From Auanema rhodensis (lineage: Eukaryota > Nematoda > Chromadorea > Rhabditida > Rhabditidae): a DNA stretch of 64,000 nt. The translations under genes and the position numbers were made by a program. Shown in pieces: positions 28,927 through 42,200 of the stretch (its first letter is position 1; each line of letters begins with the position of its first letter). The notes under the pieces were generated by a model that worked only from the letters and a program-made list of their open reading frames with translations, was not told the DNA's origin and searched no databases. The stretch covers positions 8,680,001 to 8,744,000 of the forward strand of contig OZ059897.1 of the NCBI GenBank assembly GCA_964057225.1, read 5' to 3'.

Positions 28927-31889
28927 TTTTGGATTTTCTTTATGAAAATGAAATACTTAAGAAAAACATTTTATTTATAACGAAAAAAAAAGATAAATAA
29001 GGTAAATACATTGTGATACGAATAAGAGTGAAAAGCATATTTAGGCAAATAATGAAAATAAAGTTCAATATATAGTTTAGTGTCTTATCGTCATGTGATA
29101 GGCTACATCAATGAAAGCTTTCAATATCTTAAAATGTACTAAACAAATAGAAAAAACATAAAAGTTTAATGATATCATGAATAAGATTCATAAAGTCATG
29201 TAACTGAATGAGAAAAATCATTATCATATATGAATGAATCAACAACGAATTGCAAATATAGATGAGACAGATAGTTTATGATCGACCAGACAACTTTAAA
29301 ATATTTCTGAATTGATCTTCTAGCATAAACAGAAAAGTTGGGATCCAACATACATATAAACGATGAGTAAGCTTAGGATAGTTTAGCGAATTATACTTAT
29401 TTTGATGGGACAAAAGAAATAGAGTACACATAGATTATAACGTCTAAAAAAGATGCTGCGGCTCGTTTTGAAGAGAAAAGGAAAAGCATAAACTATGTAA
29501 AAGAAAAACAGAGTAAAAAGCTAAAGAGAGAGTGAAAGGTAATAGTGAGGGAAAGGGAGAGAGAGAGAGAGAGAGAAAGAGTGAGAAAGAGAAAATGGTT
29601 TGCTAACTGGATGTCTGTCGAAGCATGGTAGGAGGGCCACGACTCGTGTAATCTAAGGACTGTTTGAAACTGGATTGGCGGTTCTTCAAAACGAAACAGA
29701 TGCATAGCTTGATGACGTAAGAAAAATGGATCAACCATAGATCAAAATACTGTTTCTATGAAAAAAAACAAAAAGATATAACCGACTTTTGTTCTCAAAA
29801 ACTCAGATACAGCTTAACCAGTAATATAGTATATTGAATAGAATGGGTGGTATAGGTGAAATTCTGCTAAACTATATGCTATATGATTACTAGGTAACAT
29901 ACTGGAACTATATGGTTGTGAGGATATTCAGCACACATCAATCATGTGTAGAAAAAGAAATATCATGAATAATATGAATTTCCGGAACAAACTAGTTGCG
30001 GGTTGATAGTGTATAGAACGGAGGTTAGTAGACTTAGTAAAGTTAAAACTAATAAAACATCAACGTGAAATACGTGAATGGTAATATAGTTAAATTTCTT
30101 TCATTTTAACGTTCAGTTTTTTCCAAATTTTAACGCAAAATCGGTTGACTTCGAACATTTTTTTCAAAAGCTGCATAAAACCGTTCAATTTCAGAATATT
30201 GAAAAAGGAATACAACCTATTTCGAACACGTGAGCGGTACTTTGGGATAAAACTTCAAACACTGGATATTGCGATGAAGAACAGACGCTTTACTAGTGAA
30301 TGAAGACATTAGGAAGATTGAGGTTCAATTTCGAAATTTCTCGATAATCCTAAAGTAAAGACGGAGGATCGAAAATGACTGTCGTCGTCTCATTGTGTAC
30401 GTGGGATTGGAGAACCGGCTTTTGGGGCGAAAAAAATATCTTTGTCATAAAATAAAATAAGAGAAGGTAGATGATTCTAAGTGCAAACTACTGACCAGCA
30501 GTTTTATGGGATTATGCGAATAATTTAGGATGGTGGGCGAATGTACAAAGGCTATAATGATAAGATAATTGGCATGATATTAGCAAGAAAAATCATTTAT
30601 TTTCTTGGTTATCAAACTTATTGGAGAAAGATTAGAATGGTAGACAAATGAGCGACCTGAGAAAATGGTTTTCCTAACAAGGTGAAACTCTTGCTAAACT
30701 CTGTATTTGATAAGAGAGCTTGTACCGTCAATATGATGTCGAAATACTTACTTTGTATTTAGATTGTTGTAATTGTTATTCGCGTTAGTTTGATCCTCAA
30801 CATAAGTGCTATTTGCATCAGAATAGTTAAAAATAGTTGGAATGGCCGAAATAAAAATTTGAATAATATAAAATGGACACAAAAGAAAATTGAACCTATC
30901 GAACATCATACATCAATTACTGAAATCAAACAAAAAATAAAAAAAAAGGTTATTACGAGAGAAAATAGTTTGAAAACCAATTATAAACAAGAAAAATGTC
31001 TTTATAAACTTCTTAACAACTTAAAAACAAATAGAAAGGCGGTAACATAGTACACATAAAATTATAAAAATCAAAGAAAAAGGGATAAATGTTGAAGTTA
31101 ACAATGTTCTGAAAGTGCAAAGATCAAAACAAAAAAATATTTTTTATGAGATTGTTAAAAGATAAAAAATGACGAATAAGGCTAGCTTCTACTCAATAGA
31201 ATAACATATCGAAGTGGAAACAATGACTGGTTTGAGTAGTCGCGTGCAACATTTCGAGCAAATAAATACATGACGAAGATATTTCTCTAGTTCAAGTGAC
31301 AATGTGAGAAATATGAATTCTAAAAATCTCTATATCATGCCTTATTTGATTAGCAGAGACAGTTCCTAGAAAATCAATGAAGACTGATGATGGTCATTGC
31401 TGTAATTGCGATGATTCTGGGTACCGAAAAAACAAGATATGTTATCAAAGAAGGCGGAGTAAATGACAAAATACTTAAGCTTCTTAAAAAATTATATTAA
31501 ACAGAAGTTCAGAGAATTAAATTAAATTCGTGGTGAATGAGCATCAATAAAAAGAAAAGAGAAGAAAAAAACAAATAAACAGCAATACAATAATATACCA
31601 AATTAAAAAAGATAATATGAAAATTCACAATTTATATTTGATATGTATAGACGATAATACAAGAAATTAATACGGACAATTGATTTTTATTACAATTTAT
31701 ATGAATAAACAGTGAATTGAGCTAAACGAATCCAATTTGTATAGTAGCTTTGCTTATCGACAATTTTTGAAAGCGGTGCAGATGAGTACGCAACACCGTT
31801 GCATTTGCGACTCAAATAGAAACTTTTTAAAAATTTCTTTTCTTTTTTTAAAGTTTTTACTCATTGTTAGTAAATTTTGTTTATATTTC
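28927..31889. other. Intergenic region, arrestin to BTAF1
   Basis: Divergent promoter space of about 3 kb. It contains a GA-rich repeat near 29558-29595 and an 86-codon Lys-rich ORF (30790-31050) without recognisable domain or splice context. A short Cys-rich frame at about 31352-31464 (HCCNCDD...ICYQRRR) is probably chance. No gene called. Confidence 0.5.
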
Positions 31890-31922
31890 AGCCTCTTTTA
31901 ACTGGAAAAGAGTGTATTTTGA

Positions 31923-34900
31923 ATGGGTGATTCAAGGCTAGCTCACTTGGGTACTCTTCTAGAATCAAAAAATCGTTCAGTAAGACGAGAATCAGCTCAA
32001 GCTTTTGCAAGTTATTCATTATGTGATAAAAAGGTGGAAGAGGTTCGAATATTGGATATTACGGGATATAACATAGAGAATGGTCTTTATTATAGATTTT
32101 ATTAAAATATTTGTCATCTGTCTCTTGGGATTGTCGGATATCAGCTGCTGATGCTGTCTTTGCAGTAGTTTCTCATCTTCCAGATAATAAAGTAAAACAG
32201 GAGCTGGTGGATGTCGGTTCAGAACTAGTTAAATTAGATATTTTCTCCGTTATCAATAGTTTTAAGCCTTTATTAAGGTATATCCTAATTCTCTTATAAT
32301 TCAACTAAATATGGAAACATTCTAGTGTCGACAGTGCAACTATCGGTTCTGCTGATAAACATCGTTTAAATAGTCGTCAACAAAGACAAATTATTGATGA
32401 ACATCTAAATTTACAATCAGCTACTGGATTGACATCTGTAAGCCAATCTTGAAAAGCAAACACAATCAATAGTCTAAATATTTAGGCTGTATTTCTAGCC
32501 GATTCTGAGGTGTTACCTGGAGAATCAAGTTTTGGAAATAGTCCAAGCGGTCATGATAAAGAGGTTTAGTTTTGATAAATAATCTATAATTTGACTTTAT
32601 ATGTTAGGACGCTAACTTCGGCTTAAAAACAGAAATCAAGGAGGAAATAAGCGACGAAAACGCTGAAGACCTAGCATTACTTCATTTCTTTTCCAGGTAA
32701 TTTAAAAAGAGAAAAGAGATAAGTTAGTATTCATCTCTGTTGTATATTGAATAATATATTCTAAGTGTAATTGTCACCAACTCGAAATATGAAACGTTTT
32801 GGGATTTAATGTTGTAACTTGAATTATGATACCTATAATTAATTTGCAGGTTGATTCCATTATTGGCTGATCAACGTTGGTATGTTCGCCATGGAGTTGC
32901 CTTAGCATTATCTAAAATTATTGCAAGTTCATATCAGCGGTAAGTTCAAATTCATAACAAAACTTCTTAAAGTTTATTTATAGTTTACCTTTGTGGGTAA
33001 TAGATCTTGCTGCATTACGTATTTTGCAAGTACTTGTTTTGGATCAGTTCAATGATTTTGTCTCAGGTTTTTCAATGTATTATCTTATATATTTTTATTA
33101 TAATTTCAGGAAGAAGTGCTACCGCACCTGTTCGTGAAACTTGTGCTCAAGCATTAGGTCACCTTTTACATAAATGCGATGAATCTAGAAAAATATGTAT
33201 CCTCGATCACGTCAAAGCAATGCTTACAGCCAAAGGAGAGAAGGTTTGAATTCTTTTAAATCTTTCATTCTTTTACATTAATTATATTTAAAGTTATGGC
33301 ACTGTAGGCAGAGTTCACTATTAGTTTTGAAATATTTTTTCGCAATCACTTGCTCTTCCTCCTTGTTCGATTCTTGTTTCCGCTTAGTTTTAGGAAGTTT
33401 AGATGATTCAATCGACGATGTAAGTTTTTAGATAAAATTTCCTTTTAAATTTGTTTCTTTGTTTTAGGTTGTTTCATGTGCAGTATCAGCTTTATCTTCA
33501 TTTTTATCCAATGAATCATTAGGCTTAACTAAAACTCAATATATTGAGGAGGTTATGAAAAGCATCTGGAGGTTGCTTCGTAATGAAGCAAAGAAGGATC
33601 AGGTGCGTAACACCAGTTAATTCAGCTTATATTAGATTTTTAATTCCAGATTCGATCTGGTTTAGATGCATTGGCTATTGATCTCATGTCAATTGTAGAT
33701 ACTTGGCTTCGAGTGGATAATAGTGCTAAGCTTTCTAGGTGAGTAACTTGAGCACTTGACTTATTACAAATTACCTTTTTTTAAAGAAATGATTTCTTAA
33801 CCATTATATCCATGATTGATTCTTCGTTCAAAACGAGAACACTGAAAATTGTCACTTTGCTTTCCGTTGCTCTTGAAAGAGGGGAGATTGTTCTTACTTC
33901 TGAGGTTATTCATCATTAACATATTATAATTTTTCTTATTTGGCTTTTCTTTCAGGATGTGTTCTTCTTACTCAAGCAGTTCTACAGAGTAATCCTGTTT
34001 AGTGCACCAGGAGATGATTTGGTATTATTCGAACTGGTTTATTTAACTGAACTCCGAGTTCTTGCTCGATATAAGTATGCTTTCATGAGGAATTAAGATT
34101 ATATTTTGTATTTTGTGTTAGAGATCAGTTGTTCGCTCCAGAAAGAGTTACGGCAGAAGATGGTTTAGGAAAAAGCATCGGATTTTGGTGTAGTTGCTTA
34201 ATGTTCGATCACAAAAATCCTTTGATTGGTAAACCTTGTTACAATCTTTCCCATAATGGCGACTTGTTTCAGATGTGGTTGCATCAAATATTGGAAAGCC
34301 GACTAATGAGTCGGATGATCCCCTGGAAAGAATGTGTAGTGAGGAAATGAGATTTCTGTCTGACAGAGAAAAAGATAATGTATATGTTACTCGAAAGATA
34401 TTGGCTGCCAAGTTTGTAGCAGCTTTAATACATTCACTTTATAAAAGTGGAGCTGAACTCAATGGACAGAATATGTGAGTTCAAATAAAAGAGAATTATC
34501 CATATTTGGAACTTTTTGTTATTTTAGAAAAGAGTCAATTCAAGCGTTATTGATACCACCATTACAATCTACCGGACTTTATCAAGTTTTAGGTACAGCA
34601 ATCATAATCAATGAATGGGCAGCTCTTTATAAAGCTGATTTCAATAAGTGTGTTAAAGCATTTGATCGAAAACTTAAAACTAAACTTGTAGTGGTGTAAA
34701 TTCTGAGCCACCTATGTCAATTATTGCTAATTGTGACTCAATTCTAAGGAATAATGTAAAAAGTTATGCTGAACTTACTGTAACTGTTAGTCAATTAACT
34801 CAGGTATTTTGATCTTAATCTACCTTATATATTCTATTTTTTCAACTTTTAAGGACTGTAACGAATTTGTCGACTACTGTGTTAATAGAGGAGTCAAAAG

Positions 34901-37900
34901 AGAACAGCTGAATTTGCAAGATCATTCATCTGTTGAAGATGTTAGCAAGTAGAGTTTTGATTCAACTCATATGTCTAAAACATACTTTGTAGGGCTGCGT
35001 ATGAATTGTGTTTAGTTGCTGGAAAAAAGACGGAAAAACAGATCGAAGCTTTGCAATCTAGGTATAAGCTTCTTTCTGAATGGATTGAGTTCACTAAGTT
35101 GGCGGTGAAAGTTAATTCGAAGTATATACTTTTGGAACTATTGTTGAACTATTTGTAATATTTAGTCGTGTTTCTGCATTTTTATCGTCGGCTTTATTCT
35201 ATTTCGGATCAGCACCAGAAAAACTAACACCAATGGTTAGGCCCTTAGTTGAATGCATGCAGGTATGACACATATGACAAGTTTTAATAGCTTTTCTACT
35301 TAATTCTGTTTCAGTTGGAGGAAAATGAAACTGTTACTGCTGAAGTATTCAAGGGTGCTGTACCTCTAATGATCGTTTTCAGTTGGCCAAGAACTCCTAA
35401 ACCGTATGTCAAGGTAGTTTCAAATATTTTTGTATTAGAAATATAAATATCCATTTTAGGTGTTGGCTAAAACTATTGATTACTTTTTTGGATGTTCCAA
35501 CCGCATACCTCGAGTTGAAGATTGGTATGTATTAGAATTTTTCTGATAAAAATCTTTTTTTTTTCAGGGCTTCTACACCGGAGTCTATTATATCTTTACA
35601 GCAGAGATCAGAAACTGTTAAACCATCTGTTAGTAGTAGAAATGCTGAACTCATGCTTTTGGTACTATATGCCGTATAAACTTTAATGAAATCAGCTTAT
35701 TTAGGTATGCTCTACTTTCTCCATGGAACAGCTACCAGAGTATTTCGAGTATTTTAACATTAATGATTGTAAAGAAGAAGTTGGAACAATTTTTTTTCAA
35801 TTCATACAAAATCTTTTTAAGGAACTCCTCGGTCGTCTAGAATTGCATGGTTGTTTATGGTCTAGAGTGGGTTCATGCTTATCCGATCAATCAACCACCA
35901 GGATTTTGGAGCTTCTCAAATCACCGAATCCAGCTAACAGGTTTCACTAAATTCTAATATATTTCATTAGAAAACATTTTGTATCAGATATGCCGGAGCA
36001 AAAGCTGTTTCCACATTTGCCAAATCTTCTCTGGGAGACACAATATCACGATTCTATAATATCCTGTCTCATATGTTAGCTAATATATCGTGTGATTTTG
36101 AAAGAAAAGGGGCTGTTGAGGTTTTCCTAAGGTTTTTCAAAATCGTTTTTCTGAAAGTTGATTGATTATGTGTTTTTGCAGATTATCGTTCTTGGGAACA
36201 TCAATTGCTTCCGTCGTATCTCTTTTTGCTCCTTTAGTTTTCCAAAGATTAGCTGATGCCCTTCCCGAAATTCGTGAAGCAGCTGGTGAAGCATTCAGAA
36301 ATTTGGTTCCTCTCTTGTCGTTTGTGGTTTGAGCATGTGAAACGTAGCGTTTGATCAGAAAAGTTGATTACAGTCAAAAGATGAAATAGTTGGCTTAAAT
36401 GATGATATAAAACATAAATTATCGGAAAATTCACAATTTATCAATGTTTTGTCTTCTCCAGCTCAACTTCCTCTGTTACGAACTGATGAAATCAAAGGTT
36501 TACGAGCTGGAATTCAATTAAGACATTACCAATTGGTGATCGAATATCATGTTATAATGTTTAATAAACTAAATTTCCAGGAAGGTATAACTTGGATGCG
36601 ATTTCTCAGAAGATTTGGCTTGAACGGTATTTTGGCCGATGATATGGGTTTAGGAAAAACTCTACAAACTATTTGTACTCTTGTGTTATCTAATGATTAT
36701 GGTAATTTAAAAAAAAATAAAACTTCAAGATGTTCTTTTCAGATAAAGCCACTTCCAAAACTTCACTTGTGCTTTGCCCTCGAACCTTAGTAGATCATTG
36801 GTGTAATGAATGGAATAGGTTCTTCCCTGACCGAACTCCTGCTCGAAAAGCTGAGCATGGTATAATTCCCAACGTTGAATTAGTTGTAATGGCTTATGAT
36901 GATTTGAAAAATAATCGTAATGTTTCGTATGTTTTAACATTTCTTTAGTCTTGAATAATAGTTAATTTAGGAAAACAGTTTTTAATTATATAATCTTCGA
37001 CGAAGGTCACGTTATGAGAAATGCTAAAACCAGCATTTGGAGAAATGCTTGTGAGTTGAAAGCAATAAGTCGACTAATCTTATCAGGAACTCCTGTCCAG
37101 AATAGGTATTCATATACTTTTCGATCATTATAAAATCATTATTTGTAGTCCTGCTGATTTGTGGGCTTTATTCACATGGCTCATGCCTGGATATCTCGGA
37201 GACGAACGTCTCTTTAGATCGCAATTTCTTCGAAAGATCATCAAATGCCGCAGTGCTAAAGCTACAGAAAAGGATATTCAGGTTTTTAAAAGGTCGTATT
37301 GCAACTCTACTTTTTCTCTTCTAGGACGGCGCTGAAGCTATTTCTAGGTTACATAAACTTATTTTACCATTTGTTATGCGACGTTTGAAATCTGAGGTAT
37401 TTCAAAGCTTCTAATATAATTCCAATTGTATTTCTTTCAGGTTCTTAAAGAACTCCCAGATAAAAACGTTCAAGATTACGAATGTAAACTTAGTCCTGAG
37501 CAAAAAGAGATTTATAGATTGGTTGTTGATAGGTAAGTAGTAATCAGTAATTGTCCCATGAATATTATTTTCTTTTCAGATGTTCGACAAATCGTAAGAA
37601 AACAAGCGAAGCAGATGGTATCAGTCCACTTCATGCTCTCATCACTCTTCGAAAACTTGTTGACCATCCTTCTCTAATCATTAATGTTTTGGAAAAGATT
37701 AATGCTCCAGAGGCATTACGAAAATCTGTAGTTACTAATTATGTTTCATGTGTACTATGAATATTCATTTAGGCAATCACTGCTTCTTCTGGCAAACTAG
37801 AAGCATTGGGCCAGTTACTTAATGAATGCGGTATTGGTACGGAGCAAACTAAAAATGAAGAAGAGGATGAAGGTTAGTAGCTTAATGCAACCACGTGCCT

Positions 37901-38835
37901 GCTGAGCTTTCTAAAAATGAATTTTTTGAATTGGCATAATTCATTATTAACATATTCATGCCACGTACGTCATTTCAGAAGATCTTCTCGCTAATACTAC
38001 CTTGGAAATGCCGCATAGAGCATTAATTTTCTGTCAGTGGAAATCATCCGTTGCTCTTGTCTCTCAATTTCTTTCTAAGTATGTTCAAGTTTCAGGAAAC
38101 TCATCCTTAATCAACTTATAGGGGAAATTTTGGATCTCCGGTTCCTCATTTGATTCTTGACGGAACTGTTCCAGCCGGCGAACGACAGGCTGTTGTCGAC
38201 CGCTTCAACAATGATCATACAATTGATGTTTTAGTTCTAACCACACATGTGAGATACTGTATTTAACTTTTTGTTTCATAGTTAGTTTATTTAGATTGGT
38301 GGTGTTGGTCTCAATCTGATTGGTGCTGATGTAGTTATTTTCTTAGATCATGATTGGAATCCAATGAAAGATTTACAAGCTATTGACAGGTAAATGTCGA
38401 AATGTCTCGTTTGTGACCAAAAAATTAAATTGTAGAGCTCATCGTATCGGACAAACCAGAAAGGTTAACGTTTACCGGCTTATTACTTTGGGTACTGTAG
38501 AGGAAAAAGTTATGAGCTTTCACAAATTCAAACTCAATACAGCTGATGTAAGGGATCCTTCCATAATAAAGTTAATAACTTCGTTTTTGCAGGCTTTAAT
38601 TGGTACGGATAATAGATCTTTAGAATCGATGGCCACCGAAGAACTGCTTAACATGTTCACTTTGGACGGTGATTTGAATGGTTCTGGATCGAGTTCCTCT
38701 GGACCGCCGAGAAAGAAGGCACGGTCAGCTCCATCGACAACTGAAGAAGAGCAATGGAATTTGGCTAATCTGTGGGATGAAAGCCAATATGAAGAACTAT
38801 TCGACGTCAAGCAATTCGTTTCTCAGGCCACGTAG
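31923..38835 (+). CDS. btf-1: BTAF1/Mot1: TBP-removing Snf2-family ATPase
   Basis: About 41 exons. Starts: 31923, 32096, 32326, 32486, 32608, 32850, 32984, 33110, 33294, 33468, 33650, 33787, 33956, 34122, 34273, 34528, 34708, 34854, 34993, 35166, 35315, 35460, 35568, 35705, 35988, 36182, 36374, 36581, 36743, 36971, 37149, 37325, 37441, 37580, 37773, 37979, 38122, 38295, 38436, 38593. Total about 1655 residues (human BTAF1: 1849). The N-terminal two-thirds are HEAT-type repeats, starting [12 protein letters not shown]. The Snf2 motor has DMGLGKT (about 1122), DEGH (about 1214), SGTPVQN (about 1240) and AHRIGQ (about 1539). The tail [17 protein letters not shown] is characteristic of Mot1 proteins. 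It strips TBP from DNA in the nucleus. Reading frame is lost at 34688-34707 unless a 20-nt segment is removed. An acceptor at 31890-31891 precedes the ATG. Confidence 0.95.
34688..34707 (+). other. 20-nt GT...AG segment that breaks the BTAF1 frame
   Basis: The ORF ends in VVV-stop, yet coding resumes two frames away with no room for a normal intron. Removing the 20 nt from GTAGTG to CTGAG restores phase and makes the total length divisible by three. Either a 1-nt indel (assembly error or real) or an ultra-short intron would explain it. Confidence 0.5.
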
Positions 38836-39287
38836 ATTAATTTAAAAACTTTGTGACTTACTTCCTGGCTGTTTCCATATTTTTTCTGATTTGTTCATCT
38901 AACTTGTGTCTTGCAAATCATCTAGTCTTTCGAACGGCTCTTTTTTGTTTTACGGGTTCATTGTTGTCATAAAAGGATTAATTAAGAACAACTGTTATAT
39001 GAAGCGTATTGAGTATGACCCAACAGAAAGCCATCAGACTTTTAGAGGTTAAGTCGGCAGCGGGATTCTCTTGGCCGGAATGGAGGCAACAGAGGTCGGA
39101 AGGCTCATTAATCTATCTATCACCAACAGTTGTGCTGATATCCCCGCCTATAGTCTTGTCTGTTGTTCTGGCTAGTTTCAACTGACTATAAAATTTCTAA
39201 TTTCAGCATTTCTGTTTAAATTTTAATTATTATATGCCCTATTTTGTTTTTTTCAATCTGATTATATGTTACCGGCTGTTGATTTTA
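38836..39287. other. Short spacer between BTAF1 and F-spondin genes
   Basis: About 450 bp. It includes a GC-richer block at 39017-39184 that is open for 55 codons on the plus strand but has no recognisable product. The close same-strand spacing and acceptor at 39287-39288 leave open an operon-like arrangement. Confidence 0.5.
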
Positions 39288-39295
39288 GAACTTCA

Positions 39296-42200
39296 ATGGC
39301 GAGGTCTAAGCGGCCATGGCCGCTATTTTCACTTATATTCATAGGATTATTCTTCCTTCATAGCACTGAAGGCAAAAAATGCAATATTAGGCCTTATGAG
39401 GCAAAAGGTGATAAGAGACCTGGAAATAATGGCTACGTCATCGAAATTGTTTCTCAAGAGGGAGAAGGCCCAGAATCTTCCGCCGAAGGATTCTTGCCTG
39501 GTGAACGCTATAAAGGTTTCAGTTTCAAATTATCATCCTGTTTTATAATAATTTCAATGATTTAGTAAGAATTCGAGGCTGGCAAACTCAATATACAGTT
39601 CAAACCTTCCGAGGTTTTGTTCTCAGTGCGCAGTTTGAGAACGGAGCACCAGCTGGAAAGTTTGAGGTGGGCTTTAGTTTTTGAACTTGGCACATGTTAC
39701 GACATATGCACCAGGATTTCGATTGCACTTCTTGCGGAAGAACAATCTTCCAAAGAATTTTATGTAAATTAGCTTTTATCTTAAGAATTTTCAATTTAGG
39801 TTATTAAAGGACAAGGCGATGCTCGTGTTTCTCCAGGCTGTAGAGCTGCTGGAGTTAGTCATTCCAACCTTCGGCCAAAAACTTTTATCGAGACGACCTG
39901 GCAAGCTCCACAGGTTTGTTCATTAATTTTGAGATTATTGGATTGATAAATGCATATATAGGTTTGGGACGGATGTGTGAAGTTTCAAGCATCTGTCATT
40001 GAATCTAAGTATGTTTGGTATTCTGAAGATAGCCAATTGACTAGGATGTTCTGTCTTCAAGGTTACTAAAACGTTTTCAAAATTTGAAAAGCATTAGTCG
40101 TTTTCAGCTGGATTTGAGAAGGTTGTGATTGATGATAATCCAAATACTCCTTGTTGTGCTTGTGATACAGCCAGTTATGATATGGAATTTATTGGATTAT
40201 GGAGTAGAGAAACGCATCCAAAAGATTATCCAACTTGTAAGCATTGTTTTAAAACTTAGTTAATTTTATTTGGATTTATTTAAGTGGAACATTTAACTCA
40301 TTTTACTGATATGCTTGGCGCATCACATTCTGCTAACTATAGCTTATGGAAAATTGGTGGAATTTCTACAGATGGAATGAAAGAAATTGCGGAATGGGGA
40401 AATACTTACAAAGCCCAAATTGAAGCAAAAGAGAAGGTTTATTTGTATTTTTTTCTCTTTGAGTAAGATTTGTAATATTTTTAAGGCTTCCGAAGTTAGA
40501 ACTTTGATGAAAGTTAAAGGTCTTTGGTACCCTGAAGTCCAAGGAACAACTAAATCTTCTTTTGTTGTCAATAAGTAAAACTTTATGTTTATAGTTTTGT
40601 TTAAAATTCATTGTTAATTTCAGATATCATCACTTAGTTTCTCTTGCCACCATGTTTGGACCATCTCCTGATTGGTGCGTTGGTCTTTCATCAATTAATT
40701 TATGCCTTCCTGATTGTTCTTGGGCAAAGGAACGTACATTTGAGTTGCAACCTTTCGATGCTGGAACAGATTCTGGACCAACCTACATGGTTTGATATTC
40801 CAAGTACTTTTCATATTACGCTGAGGAAATATTGTTTCAGTCACCTAATAATCCAACAGAACCAAGAGAAGCAATTCATTGGATAACTACAAAACATAAT
40901 AAGCAATCACCCTTCTATCAATCAGATGTTGATGCTATTCCTCCGTTAGCTAAGATAATCCTTCGTCGTAAAGATGTAAATTTCTTACAATAATGGCTGT
41001 TTCTATTTTTCAAGCATTTTCAGATTAACAAAGCTAACTGTGAAGATGATGAAATTTATAGGAAAGAAGCTTATAATATTACAAATACTAGTGAAGATGA
41101 AGAATATAAGGATAGGCGTAAGTTATAATTTTTAACACAACCGCTCTCGCATCTGCAAAGCTTAAAAATGAAATTCGACAAAATATTGATTTGTTATCAA
41201 CTATTGATATTCAAATTTTAAATTTAAATATTTAGTTCCAAGTTTTATTAAAACTTTTTAAAGTTTTCAATTTTTATAATTTTCAATATTATTTAGGAGA
41301 ATGTTTAATGACTGAATGGGAGCCATGGTCATTATGCTCAGCTACATGTGGTAAAGGTATTCGTATGAGAAGCAGAGTGTTTGTATTTCCTGTGAAAGTA
41401 AGATTCTGAATTTTATATTGTTAAGATAATTTTTTCTCCAGGCCCAAATTTTTCATTGTAATCGTGAAACGAGTGAAAGACAATTCTGTAATGCTAAGAT
41501 AAATGAATGTGAAGGTAAAACTATTTCATAAATTTTGATAAAATACTAAAAGATATTCAGATTCTGATGCCTTTAACTCTAAATGTGCTGTTGGTTCTTG
41601 GGGAGCTTGGAGTGAATGCAGTGTTACATGTGGTCATGGTTACCGTAGTCGCAAGCGAAACTTTTTAAATCCAAATGCTAAAGAAGAAGAATGCAACGTT
41701 GAGTTAGAACGAAAAGATTTCTGTTCCGGTTAGTATCTGATATATGACTGTTGTTGTGAATTTTTTATTTCAGGTGAACAAGGAGATGACTGTTCAGTTA
41801 CACCTGATCCACTCTGTCGAACAACATCTTGGTCTGAATGGTCCCCATGTAGTGCTAGTTGTGATGATGGGGTTCGTATTCGTACTCGATTATTCTTCTA
41901 TGCTGAACATGAGCATGTGAGTTTCAAGAGCATCAAACTTGTTTTTCTAATAAAAATGAAATTCTAATCTTAGAGATGCTCATCAATCTCACTCCAAGAG
42001 AAGGATACATGTACTATGCAATCATGTCGTCGATTCATAGAACAAAATTCAGAAGGTATCACAAATCTAATATTTACTCAACTTTTAATCAAAATTTCAT
42101 ATCTCAGAAATCTGTCAAGAACCAAAATCCGAAGGTCAATGCGGAGGAGTATTTCCGAGATATTGGTTTAATTCCAATTCGTCAACATGTGAACGTTTCA

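Noticed and set aside
30790-31050. 86-codon Lys-rich ORF upstream of the BTAF1 gene
   Set aside because: Composition follows local A-richness; no splice context and no recognised family.
31352-31464. Short Cys-rich frame behind an acceptor-like site
   Set aside because: Too short and isolated, with no partner exon in phase; kept only as a remark.
39704-39724. Acceptor-like GCACCAG inside the second F-spondin intron
   Set aside because: Splicing there leads into stop codons; the AG at 39798-39799 restores the Reeler domain in phase.
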